Source: Streptomyces sp. NBC_01471 (GTDB lineage: Bacteria; Actinomycetota; Actinomycetes; Streptomycetales; Streptomycetaceae). Taken from it: DNA of 64,000 bases. The notes beneath the pieces are model-generated. The model was not told the origin of the DNA, searched no databases, and worked only from the letters and a program-made list of their open reading frames with translations. Made by a program: the position numbers and the translations under genes. The stretch lies in contig NZ_CP109451.1 of the NCBI RefSeq assembly GCF_041438865.1, forward strand, positions 372,001 to 436,000, written 5' to 3'. Shown here piece after piece: positions 16,953 through 24,707 of the stretch. How positions within the stretch are numbered: the first letter of the stretch is position 1; the number at the start of each line of letters is the position of its first letter.

Positions 16953-17845
16953 GCCAGGACCGCCGGCTTCAGGACCTCTTCACACCATGCGCGGAAGGTT
17001 GTCGGGCTCGCGGTCCGGGGGGTGCGCCGTACGCCGCCGTCGAGGCCGTCGTCCTTGGCACGCATCATGTCCACGTAGCCGTCGACGATCGCGTTGCTGA
17101 TCCCGTACCCGGTGAGCGCGGCGCGGAAGTCGCCGAGCGACTGCCGTTCGTAGCGAACCGGGCGGCCGAGCACCTCGGTCAGGATGCGCGCCATGTCGTT
17201 CGCCGAAAGGTCCTCGGGGCCCAGCACCGGGACCTCCCCCGCCCCCGACCACGAGCGGTCGAGCAGCAGGCCGGCGGCGGCCGCGGCGATGTCCCGGGTG
17301 GCGGCCACCGGTGCTGTGCGGTCGGCGGTGACGGTGTCGGTGAACACGCCCTGGTCGCGGATCGGCGCCACCTGCCGCAGCAGGTTGTCCATGAAGGTCG
17401 GGTTCGCGAGCGCGCGGTAGGCCACGCCTGTGCTCGCGATGAGGTCGTCCATGGCGAGCGACGCCGTCACCTGCCCGGCGCGGGCGGCTGCAGGAGTGCC
17501 GCGGCCGAGCGCCGAGACGCCGACGACGTGTCCCACGCCGTGGGTCTTGAACGCCCCTGCGGCGGCGCGAGTGAACCCGGAGTACACCGAGTCCAGGCTC
17601 GGTGCTTGCAGGTTTGACGGGACGAGCCAGAAGACGGCGTCCGCGCCGGTGAAGGCCCGGTCGACGACCGCCGCGTCGCCGTGGGAGCCGGTGACGACGT
17701 CGACGCGGGCGCGGACCGCGGCGGGGAGTTTCCCGGGGTCGCGCACGATGACGCGCAGCTCTTCGCCGTGCGTGGGGGCTTCGTTGAGCAGGATGTCCAG
17801 GAGCCGGCTGCCGATCTGGCCGGTGGGAGCGGTGATGACGATCAT
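16949..17845 (-). CDS. NmrA-like NAD(P)-binding protein
   Basis: A 298-residue protein from the ATG at 17845. IVITAPTGQIGSRLLDIL is the GxxGxxG dinucleotide loop. LRVIVRDPGKLP and DAVFWLVPSN fit the NmrA/HSCARG or azoreductase-like QOR2 branch of extended SDRs. No catalytic YxxxK is evident, so it may be a redox sensor or a quinone reductase. A GTG eight codons upstream is an alternative start. It is divergent from a LysR regulator 68 bases away, which likely controls this gene and the overlapping SDR gene. Confidence 0.85.
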   Translation of the reverse strand: MIVITAPTGQIGSRLLDILLNEAPTHGEELRVIVRDPGKLPAAVRARVDVVTGSHGDAAVVDRAFTGADAVFWLVPSNLQAPSLDSVYSGFTRAAAGAFKTHGVGHVVGVSALGRGTPAAARAGQVTASLAMDDLIASTGVAYRALANPTFMDNLLRQVAPIRDQGVFTDTVTADRTAPVAATRDIAAAAAGLLLDRSWSGAGEVPVLGPEDLSANDMARILTEVLGRPVRYERQSLGDFRAALTGYGISNAIVDGYVDMMRAKDDGLDGGVRRTPRTASPTTFRAWCEEVLKPAVLA

Positions 17846-17913
17846 GCTTCGAGTCTCGGCGCGTGCCACCTGCGGCGTCCAATACCCTTCCCGGCGATTG
17901 ATACCTTCACGGC

Positions 17914-18723
17914 ATGGATCTCGATCTGCGCAAGCTCCGCTACTTCGTCGCGGTGGCCGAGCACCGGAACTTCGGCCGGGCAGCGGAACAGCTCTACATC
18001 ACCCAGCCGGTCCTGAGCCGTCAAATCAGGTCCTTCGAGCAGGAGTTGGAGTGCACTCTGTTCGTGCGGACCACCCGCAGCGTGGAGCTGACGGCCGCAG
18101 GGAAGCAGCTCCACGAGGAGGCGCAGGAGATCCTCGCGGCCGTCGCGGCGGCGGTGCGACGCGTGCACGACGTCGACCACAGCGTCCAACGGCTCGTTGT
18201 CGCCTTCTCCCCCGGGCTGCATGTGTCGGATGCGATCCGGGCTTTCACATCGCGCCACCCGCATGTCGAGACCGACGTCGTCCCGGCACGGTGGTGGGAG
18301 CAGGACGCGCCGCTCCGGGACGGCCGGGCCCAGGTGGGGTACCTGCGGCGGCCGTTCGACGACTCGGGGCTGCACACCATCCCCATCGGCCACGAACCCC
18401 GGGTCGCCTGCATGCCCACGGCGCACCCGCTGGCGCGCCGTGAGGAGCTCACCTCCGCGGACCTCGCCGACGAGCGGATGCTCGACACGCCGACGCGCCG
18501 AACGTCTTCACTTGAGGAGAAATTCGAGCTCATCGCCTCCGGGCACGGCATCGCACTGGTCCCGCTGAGCGTCGCGCGCTCGTACTCCCGCCCGGATCTC
18601 ACCCACCTCCCCGTCACGGATGCCCCAGAGATCGAGACGTGCCTGGTCGTCCGAGCGGACCGGCGCGACAAGCTGCTGCGCGACTTCCAGGAGATCGCCA
18701 CCGCGACGCTGCGACACACCTGA
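17914..18723 (+). CDS. LysR-family transcriptional regulator
   Basis: A 269-residue protein. The winged helix-turn-helix is at the N-terminus: MDLDLRKLRYFVAVAEHRNF, then AAEQLYITQPVLSRQIRSFE. The periplasmic-binding-like effector domain follows (LVVAFSPGLHVSDAIRAF, then IPIGHEPRVACMPTAHPLA). It is about 30 residues shorter than most LysR proteins; the trimmed part lies in the effector domain around LDTPTRRTSSLEEKFELI. It is divergent from the NmrA/SDR pair and is their probable activator or repressor. Confidence 0.9.
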   Translation: MDLDLRKLRYFVAVAEHRNFGRAAEQLYITQPVLSRQIRSFEQELECTLFVRTTRSVELTAAGKQLHEEAQEILAAVAAAVRRVHDVDHSVQRLVVAFSPGLHVSDAIRAFTSRHPHVETDVVPARWWEQDAPLRDGRAQVGYLRRPFDDSGLHTIPIGHEPRVACMPTAHPLARREELTSADLADERMLDTPTRRTSSLEEKFELIASGHGIALVPLSVARSYSRPDLTHLPVTDAPEIETCLVVRADRRDKLLRDFQEIATATLRHT

Positions 18724-18830
18724 GCGATCAGCCGCACACGGCCTCCCCTTCCCCGGGCCCGCCCAGGCGCGCACACCGGATTCCGCACGGACCGCGGGCT
18801 CCTCGCACACCGGGACTCCGCGCGGACCGG

Positions 18831-19424
18831 TCAGCTGCCCGGATGGGAGGCCGCCCAGCCGTGTTCGAGCAGCGCGAAGGTCTCGTCGGCGGCTCGGCGC
18901 GGTTCGGCGTGCCGCAGGATGAGGCTGCGGGCCTCCAGGGCAAAACGGGCCAGGGCGGCGCAGCTGACGTCGCCCTCGGGGGCACCCGCAGCCTCGGCGA
19001 TGGCCCTCGCCAGGGCCGCCTCGTGGCGCGTCCACATCCGGTGGGCGTAATCGCGCAGCGCGGGGGTCTCCTGCACCATGCGCGTGAAGTCGGCGAACCG
19101 CGGGTCCGCGACATGGACGGCGAACTGGGTCTGCTTCAGCAGGACGTACTCGCGCAGCGCCTGCGGGATCGACTGTCCCGGGGTGCGTTCGTGTACGGCG
19201 GCGACGAGTGCCGCCTCCAGGTCGTCCTCCTGATCGAAGACCAGGGCTTCCTTGCCGGAGAAGTGCTTGAACAGGGTGGTCACCGAGACGTCGGCGGCGT
19301 CGGCGACGTCTTTGACACCGACCTGGTCGTAGCCGCGCTCCAGGAAGAGCTCAAGGGCGGCGTCGGCGAGGGACTGACGGGTCTGGGCCTTCTTGCGCTC
19401 GCGGCGCCCGGTCGGTTCGGTCAC
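18831..19424 (-). CDS. TetR/AcrR-family transcriptional regulator
   Basis: A 197-residue protein from the GTG at 19424 (VTEPTGRRERKKAQT). The frame is open 17 codons further, but those residues run into the AT-rich promoter region. RQSLADAALELFLERGYDQV and VADAADVSVTTLFKHFSGKEAL form the DNA-binding domain. The C-terminal helices contain QTQFAVHVADPRFADF. It is divergent from the FAD monooxygenase at 19548, a familiar arrangement in which the TetR protein represses a drug- or aromatic-modifying monooxygenase. Confidence 0.88.
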   Translation of the reverse strand: MTEPTGRRERKKAQTRQSLADAALELFLERGYDQVGVKDVADAADVSVTTLFKHFSGKEALVFDQEDDLEAALVAAVHERTPGQSIPQALREYVLLKQTQFAVHVADPRFADFTRMVQETPALRDYAHRMWTRHEAALARAIAEAAGAPEGDVSCAALARFALEARSLILRHAEPRRAADETFALLEHGWAASHPGS

Positions 19425-19547
19425 TCGCCCACCATATCTTGAAGTGCACTCGATACAAAAGTTTAGTGATTGCATTTATTTAGCGCGTGTGTTTTCTTGG
19501 TGATGCCGGGCTCTCGGCAACTCACCCACCTCCCGAGGGACACACCC
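19425..19547. promoter_or_regulatory. Divergent promoter region of TetR/monooxygenase pair
   Basis: This 123-bp gap is noticeably AT-richer than its surroundings around 19435-19490. It contains the 8-bp palindrome AGTGCACT (19443-19450), with TTGAAG just before it as a possible -35 box. GAGGGA at 19535-19540 is the ribosome site for the monooxygenase. The palindrome is short, so its use as a TetR operator is only a guess. Confidence 0.3.
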
Positions 19548-20726
19548 ATGAACTCTGTCCTTGAACCCCGTATCGCGATGGTCGGCGCCGGCCTCGGCGG
19601 CCTCACCTGCGCCCGCGTCCTGCAGCAACACGGTTGCTCCGTCACCGTCTTCGAACGCGAGGCATCCGCCGACGCCCGCCCACAGGGCGGCACCCTCGAC
19701 ATGCATGCCGACACCGGCCAGGCCGCCCTCCGTTCGGCGGGGCTCCTCGACCGGTTCCACGCCCTCTCCCGCCCCGAAGGGGATGAGTGGCGCGTGCTCG
19801 ACTTCGCCACCGCCGCCCCCCTGGCGCAGCAGGGGCCTTCCGCCACCGGCGGCCGGCCGGAGATCGACCGGGGCCAACTGCGCGGTCTGCTGCTGGACTC
19901 GATCGCCGAGGGAACGGTGCGCTGGGACCGCGCCGTCAGCGGGGTCGACCCACTGGCGGACGGCACCTGCCGGCTGCTCTTCGGCGACGGCACCACCGAG
20001 GACTTCGACCTGGTGGTCGGTGCCGACGGCGCCTGGTCGCGCGTCCGCCCGGCCCTGTCGGACGCCGCACCCGGTTACACCGGTGTCACCTTCGTCGAGA
20101 CCGGATTCGACCACTGCGACACCCGGCATCCCGACCTCGCGCGGCTGGTCGGCAATGGATCGATGCTGGCGAAGGGCACCGGCCGGACCCTGGTCGCCCA
20201 GCGCAACAGCAACGGCCACATCCGCGCCTACATCGCGTTCCGCGCACCGCAGGACTGGCACGTGGCCGCCGGTATCGACCTCGGCGACCAGGGGGCCGTG
20301 CGGGCGCACCTGCTGAGGATGTTCGACGACTGGGACGAGAGCCTGCACTACGTCCTGCGGAACAGCGACAACGGCTTCATCAACCGGCCCCTGTTCGTCC
20401 TGCCCGCCCCGCACACCTGGGAGCACGTTCCCGGCGTCACGCTGCTCGGCGATGCCGCCCACCTGATGCCCCCGGTCGGGCTGGGCGCCAATCTCGCCAT
20501 GCTCGACGGCTCCGACCTCGCCCGCGCCCTCGTCACCGAATCCAGCGTCGGCGACGCCGTCCGCGCCTACGAGAGCATCATGCTGCCGCGCTCGATCGAG
20601 GCAGCGACGGGCAGTGCGCAGGGACTCGACCACCTCGTTCCCGCGACGGCCGAAGGCGCGGGGCGCGGGGCACGAGGGGCAGTCGAGGCGTCCTCACCCC
20701 ACGAGGCGGCACCGCTTGTACGCTGA
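19548..20726 (+). CDS. FAD-dependent monooxygenase (TetX/aromatic hydroxylase-like)
   Basis: A 392-residue flavoprotein from the ATG at 19548. IAMVGAGLGGLTCARVL is the GxGxxG FAD loop, with Glu at the end of strand two (VFEREAS). DLVVGADGAWSRVR is the DG motif. VTLLGDAAHLMPPVGLGAN is the GD motif that contacts FAD ribose. The presence of both places it in the group A hydroxylases, and the Ala/Gly-rich spacing resembles TetX-type monooxygenases that hydroxylate tetracyclines and related polyketides. The C-terminus is low complexity. It is divergent from a TetR gene. The substrate is unknown. Confidence 0.88.
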   Translation: MNSVLEPRIAMVGAGLGGLTCARVLQQHGCSVTVFEREASADARPQGGTLDMHADTGQAALRSAGLLDRFHALSRPEGDEWRVLDFATAAPLAQQGPSATGGRPEIDRGQLRGLLLDSIAEGTVRWDRAVSGVDPLADGTCRLLFGDGTTEDFDLVVGADGAWSRVRPALSDAAPGYTGVTFVETGFDHCDTRHPDLARLVGNGSMLAKGTGRTLVAQRNSNGHIRAYIAFRAPQDWHVAAGIDLGDQGAVRAHLLRMFDDWDESLHYVLRNSDNGFINRPLFVLPAPHTWEHVPGVTLLGDAAHLMPPVGLGANLAMLDGSDLARALVTESSVGDAVRAYESIMLPRSIEAATGSAQGLDHLVPATAEGAGRGARGAVEASSPHEAAPLVR

Positions 20727-20762
20727 CGGGATGTGGACCTTCGCGAGGAAGGGGCCGGCCTT

Positions 20763-21050
20763 GTGGACATCGTCTTCTCAAGCCATGTGATCGAATGGCG
20801 CGGGCCTTCCCCGTTCTACTTCGTTCCCGTACCGGCGGAGCAGTCCGCCGATATACGGGAGGTGGCGCCGATGGCGACGTACGGCTGGGGCGTCATTCCT
20901 GTTGAGGCCCGGGTGGGTGAGATCTCCTTTGCAACGTCGCTCTTCCCGAAGGACGGCGGATACCTGGTTCCGCTCAAGCAGGCCGTGCGCAAGCCGCAGG
21001 GCCTTTCTCCGGGGGACGAAGTCACCGTGGAACTGACCGTTCGCCTCTGA
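20763..21050 (+). CDS. DUF1905 domain protein
   Basis: A 95-residue protein. AGGAAGGGG at 20747-20755 sits just before the GTG at 20763, which decides the start; an earlier GTG at 20733 has no such site. The whole protein matches the DUF1905 pattern: IEWRGPSPFYFVPVP, then YGWGVIPVEARVGE, then TSLFPKDGGYLVPLK and a C-terminal GDEVTVELTV. DUF1905 proteins are small beta barrels of unknown function, sometimes fused to YdeI-type domains. It follows the monooxygenase by 36 bases and may be co-transcribed. Confidence 0.8.
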   Translation: MDIVFSSHVIEWRGPSPFYFVPVPAEQSADIREVAPMATYGWGVIPVEARVGEISFATSLFPKDGGYLVPLKQAVRKPQGLSPGDEVTVELTVRL

Positions 21051-21157
21051 CTCCGGGGACTGTCCGGGTCTCCATGCTGCTGCCCGACTTGACGGGAGCT
21101 CAGTCCCGCGCAGGCGCGGTGAACTGAGTGGCCAGGACCGGCGTCGCCGGACGACTC

Positions 21158-21613
21158 CTAGACAACACAGAACTCGTTGCCTTCCGGGTCCTGCAGCACG
21201 ACGGCGTAGTGCCCCATGTCCGGCTCATCCGCGATCCGAAGGACGCCGGCCCCGGCTTCGACCAGTCTCTCCACTGTGGTGGTGACCCGTTGCGTGCGGA
21301 CCGCCAACGAGACGTCGCGTCCGCCACCGACCTTCAGGTCGAGGTGTATTCGGTTCTTGGCGGTCTTGGATTCCGGAACCTGCTGGAACCACACGCGTGG
21401 CCCATGTCCTGCGGGATCGACGATCGACTCCGGGGTATCGCCCGCGCCGACAGGCAACTCCTCGTCAGGCACCCCCGCGGCTGCCCAGTACTCCCGCCAG
21501 GTGACATGGCCGCCCGGTGGAGGTTCGGGTACGTATCCCAGAGCCTCGCTCCAGAACGCCACCAGCCTCTGTATGTCGGCGCAGTCGATCGTCAGTTGCA
21601 GCGTCGTCTCCAT
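21158..21613 (-). CDS. VOC-superfamily (glyoxalase/bleomycin-resistance-like) protein
   Basis: A 151-residue protein from the ATG at 21613. It has the two beta-alpha-beta-beta-beta halves of the vicinal oxygen chelate fold. The first begins LQLTIDCADIQRLVAFWSEA; the second, NRIHLDLKVG, starts after PRVWFQQVPESK. It ends HYAVVLQDPEGNEFCVV, where the Glu is a usual metal ligand position. It matches the glyoxalase_6 type common in actinomycetes. The role could be drug binding, dioxygenation or isomerisation. The frame extends 57 codons upstream without a convincing ribosome site. The gap 21614-22062 holds no supported gene. Confidence 0.83.
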   Translation of the reverse strand: METTLQLTIDCADIQRLVAFWSEALGYVPEPPPGGHVTWREYWAAAGVPDEELPVGAGDTPESIVDPAGHGPRVWFQQVPESKTAKNRIHLDLKVGGGRDVSLAVRTQRVTTTVERLVEAGAGVLRIADEPDMGHYAVVLQDPEGNEFCVV

Positions 21614-22062
21614 CACCGCAGCCTGGCAGACAGGTCTGACATCGCAGGTGAGCCCACCACCATTCGTGACGCAGTTGCCGCCCGGTCCTGAGTATCCAGA
21701 GGGGCCGACAGCGTCAGGTGCCGGAAGCCGCGAGCCGTTGCCGGCAACCTTCGTCGGTCTCCGCATCCCGGACCGACGATTCACGTGTCGAACTGCGACT
21801 GCGCCTCAGCGCCTCGTCATCCAACCGACACGCGACGAAGGCACCAGCGTCGAAGAGCCGGCCGCCGTGCGCGAGCGGCCGGCCCCGGGGCGGGATGTCA
21901 CGGTCCTGTCATACAGCGATCAAGCCAGGAACTTACCGGACCACCTCGCCATCACACCTCGCAGAACCACGGCAAGAGACCTGGGGACACCGGCCGCTCG
22001 GCCGATGTCCCACCTGGTCAGAAGGCCTGCCCGGCAAGGGCAGGAACGTTGAGGAGAGAATG

Positions 22063-22641
22063 ATGCTCGTTCGGAAGAAGAAGATATCGATGTTCGCCCT
22101 GGCCGCTGTGGCTGCCGGTCTGGCACTCACGGCCTGCGACAACAACGGCACCGACGCGACCTCCTCTTCCCGGGTCGGCTCCTCCTCCAGTACGCAGTCC
22201 CCCGCTGCCCCATCCAAGTCCGGCGCAGGCTCGACGTCGGGTACGTCCACGAAGGCGGGGGTGAGCTGCACCAACCAGATCAACTACGCGGGCGACTCCC
22301 GCTCCAACGCCGAGATCAACACCATCGGCGAGAACACCGGCCACTGCCCCGCACCCGAAAAGCAGACCAAGCCCGCAGGCACCCCCAAGAAGCCCGGAAC
22401 CAGCTGCACCAACCAGACCGACTACGCCGGAGACCCCCGCTCCAACGCCGAGATCAACACCATCGGCGAGAACACCGGCCACTGCCCCGCACCCGAAAAG
22501 CAGACCAAGCCCGCAGGCACCCCCAAGAAGCCCGGAACCAGCTGCACCAACCAGATCAACTACGCGGGCGACCCCCGCCCCAACGCCGAAATCAACACCA
22601 TCGGCGAGAACACCGGCTACTGCCCGCCGGTCAAGCACTAG
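22063..22641 (+). CDS. Lipoprotein with three 46-residue Cys-containing repeats
   Basis: A 192-residue protein with ATG at 22063, six bases after GAGGAG. The signal is MLVRKKKISMF, then a hydrophobic core and the lipobox ALTAC, so it should be lipid-anchored at the cell surface. A Ser/Thr/Gly-rich linker follows. Three units then start near residues 67, 113 and 159, each reading SCTNQ-[IT]-[ND]YAGD and NAEINTIGENTG, then [HY]CP; units one and two end KQTKPAGTPKKPGT. Each unit has two Cys that could form one disulfide. I do not recognise the family. The repeats are nearly identical at DNA level, pointing to recent duplication. Confidence 0.8.
   Translation: MLVRKKKISMFALAAVAAGLALTACDNNGTDATSSSRVGSSSSTQSPAAPSKSGAGSTSGTSTKAGVSCTNQINYAGDSRSNAEINTIGENTGHCPAPEKQTKPAGTPKKPGTSCTNQTDYAGDPRSNAEINTIGENTGHCPAPEKQTKPAGTPKKPGTSCTNQINYAGDPRPNAEINTIGENTGYCPPVKH
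22264..22641 (+). repeat. 138-bp in-frame tandem repeats
   Basis: The string AGCTGCACCAACCAG recurs at 22264, 22402 and 22540, giving an exact 138-bp period (46 codons). The third copy ends early at the stop codon. Copies one and two are almost identical from AACGCCGAGATCAACACC through the linker, so copy number may vary between strains. Confidence 0.9.
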
Positions 22642-22738
22642 TACAAACACGAGTACCAGCACGAGTGAGCGACAGGCTGACATCGTCGTCACGGGACGGA
22701 TCGTCGTCGCGGGACGAGACGGAGAAGGGTGCGCGAGG

Positions 22739-23800
22739 GTGACACGGGAGAAGGGGCGGTCGGCAGTGGAGGGCGGAGCGGAGAGTCCGGGATTTCCGGA
22801 AGGCGCGGGAACCCCGAAAGGGGGGCCGTCCCGGCGGGGACTCACCGCAGGCACCCTGGGGCTCTTCCGCAGCGGATGGCCCGGCCTGTACGGCTTCTCC
22901 TTCGGCGTCGCACTGTTCGCCGCGCTCGTCGGCACCGCGCTGGTGACGGCGGCGTTCGCCCTCTCGTGGCACGACTTCGCCCTCACATGGAAGTACGCAC
23001 GCTCCGACATAGCGTACGAGGACCCCCCTTTGGGTTACTTCCCGGACCAGAGGGTCTCCATCGTCCTGAGGAGCTTCCCCTTCATGGGGCTGCTGCTGCC
23101 CCTCGCCGTCGTCGTCCTCGCCCTGCTGCACAGCGCATCCGCCGTGGCCACCCGTGATGCGGAGGCGGAAGGCCGCCGGCCCGGCCCCGGCGAGCTGTGG
23201 CGGCGCAGCCGCCCTTACACCTGGCTCGCCCTGCGCGTGCAGTTGCTGACGAGTGCGTGCGCGGGAGCCCTGGCCCTGACGGCCCTGCTCGGGTGGATGT
23301 TCTTCGAGAACGGGGGCGTCAGCGGCATCGACATCGAGGGACTCTCCCGATCGACCAGCACGCCCTATCGGCTGCTGGGCTACGGCCTGCCCCTCGTCGT
23401 CCTCGCCCTTGCCGCCGTCGTGTGGTTCCGTCTGGGCCTCGCCACCGCCGCCGCGGTGAACGGCGCGCCCACCGCGCGGGCCGCCGTACGCCGGTCCTGG
23501 ACACTGACGGGTGGCGCGCGACGGTGGCGGGCGTTCAGCGTGTGCCTGCTGCTCACGGCCGTCGTCGTCGCGGCGTACGGCGCCCTGTCCCACGCGGCCG
23601 AGCCCCTCGCCCACCCGGTCGGCCTCGCCGTGCTGTGGCTCACGAACGACAATCCCTACGCCGCCGGCGCCGTGATGGAGATCGTCCCGGCCGCGGTGAG
23701 CCTGCTGCTCCTGACCGCACTGGTCGTGCCACCGGTCAGCGCGGCACTCGCCCTCCTCCGCACGGAGCTTCGACCGGCGGAGGCCGGAAGGCCCGGGTAG
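22739..23800 (+). CDS. Polytopic membrane protein of unknown function
   Basis: A 353-residue protein with GTG at 22739 preceded by GGAGAAGGG. About 45 hydrophilic N-terminal residues lead into roughly six hydrophobic spans: FGVALFAALVGTALVTAAF; a second near MGLLLPLAVVVLALL; LLTSACAGALALTALLGW; LPLVVLALAAVVWF; VCLLLTAVVVAAYG; and a C-terminal IVPAAVSLLLLTALVVPP. A loop between spans one and two includes YEDPPLGYFPD. No transporter or enzyme motif was recognised. It resembles the uncharacterised integral membrane proteins common in Streptomyces. It lies 97 bases after the repeat lipoprotein. Confidence 0.75.
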   Translation: MTREKGRSAVEGGAESPGFPEGAGTPKGGPSRRGLTAGTLGLFRSGWPGLYGFSFGVALFAALVGTALVTAAFALSWHDFALTWKYARSDIAYEDPPLGYFPDQRVSIVLRSFPFMGLLLPLAVVVLALLHSASAVATRDAEAEGRRPGPGELWRRSRPYTWLALRVQLLTSACAGALALTALLGWMFFENGGVSGIDIEGLSRSTSTPYRLLGYGLPLVVLALAAVVWFRLGLATAAAVNGAPTARAAVRRSWTLTGGARRWRAFSVCLLLTAVVVAAYGALSHAAEPLAHPVGLAVLWLTNDNPYAAGAVMEIVPAAVSLLLLTALVVPPVSAALALLRTELRPAEAGRPG

Positions 23801-23895
23801 CTCCACCGGGGGGGCGCGGCTCTGTCGAAAGGCAGAGTCCCGGATGGGCCCTGGGACTCACGCCCACGCGCCCCTCGCGATCAATACTGGTCGAC

Positions 23896-24179
23896 GTGTC
23901 CCTCATCAGCGGTTTCCGCCGTCCCGCCGCACCGGAGTGGGAGCCCCCGGCGCGCCCGACTGCCGGTCGGGCCGCCGCGGAGACGGCCGGTGCGGCGGTC
24001 GCCTCACTGCTCCTGTACGTCGGGGTACTCAGATTCTTCGATCCGCCGCACCCGGGCATCCAACTGGGCACGGCCCTGGTCGCCGTGGTGCTCTTCCCCC
24101 GCGGCGGCGCATGCCCGCTGTCGTCCTGGTGGCGCTCGCCGTGCTCGCCGGGGCGGCTCCGGTAGCTGCGGGTCGGTGA
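23896..24179 (+). pseudogene. Frameshifted small membrane protein
   Basis: From the GTG at 23896 one frame reads MSLISGFRRPAAPEWEP and reaches a membrane span (ASLLLYVGVLRFF) and ALVAVVLFPR, then turns into low-complexity sequence. The neighbouring frame continues sensibly with RRMPAVVLVALAVLAGAAP and stops at 24177-24179. Joining them at about 24105 gives a two- or three-span protein of about 94 residues. A one-base change in the CGCGGCGGCG run would explain the break. From 24180 to 24707 I see no gene. Confidence 0.45.
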
Positions 24180-24707
24180 CGTGTACAGCGTCCAGGCCCC
24201 CATGGCCGCCGAGGAAGTGGAGTGGCGGAGGGCACGGGTCGCTTAGCACAGGGCCCGTCCGGACGTCGCCGAACAGCCAGGCAGCAGGGCGATCGGGCAC
24301 GCGACGGCGGAGACCGGCGTCCAGTCGGGTCCTGGCGCCGTCCCGCGCGGGACTCCTCACGACGCCCGGAGCGTCAATCTCGTGGCGCCGGATTCACGCT
24401 GCGCAAGGGTGAGCGGACGAGGTGCAATGGGGGCTTTCGGCCACGGCAGGTGGTGGGCGGGAGGGAACCGGGAGGCGCGTGTGGTGGGAGCGGTGCGCCG
24501 ACGGCAGCATGGGCGACGGGGTGATGGGGGCGGTCCAGGGGCGTGGTCGTAAACCTGCCGCGCGGGGTTGGCCGACCCCACTTGAGCATCACTTTACGTA
24601 TTTCTCTGAATGCGTTGCGCTTATGGAGGTTTCGGCTCCGCCACGGTGCGCAAAATGTGCGGCCGGTCGGCGGTGCACTCCAGCGGCATCGACTTGAGGA
24701 GAGAACC

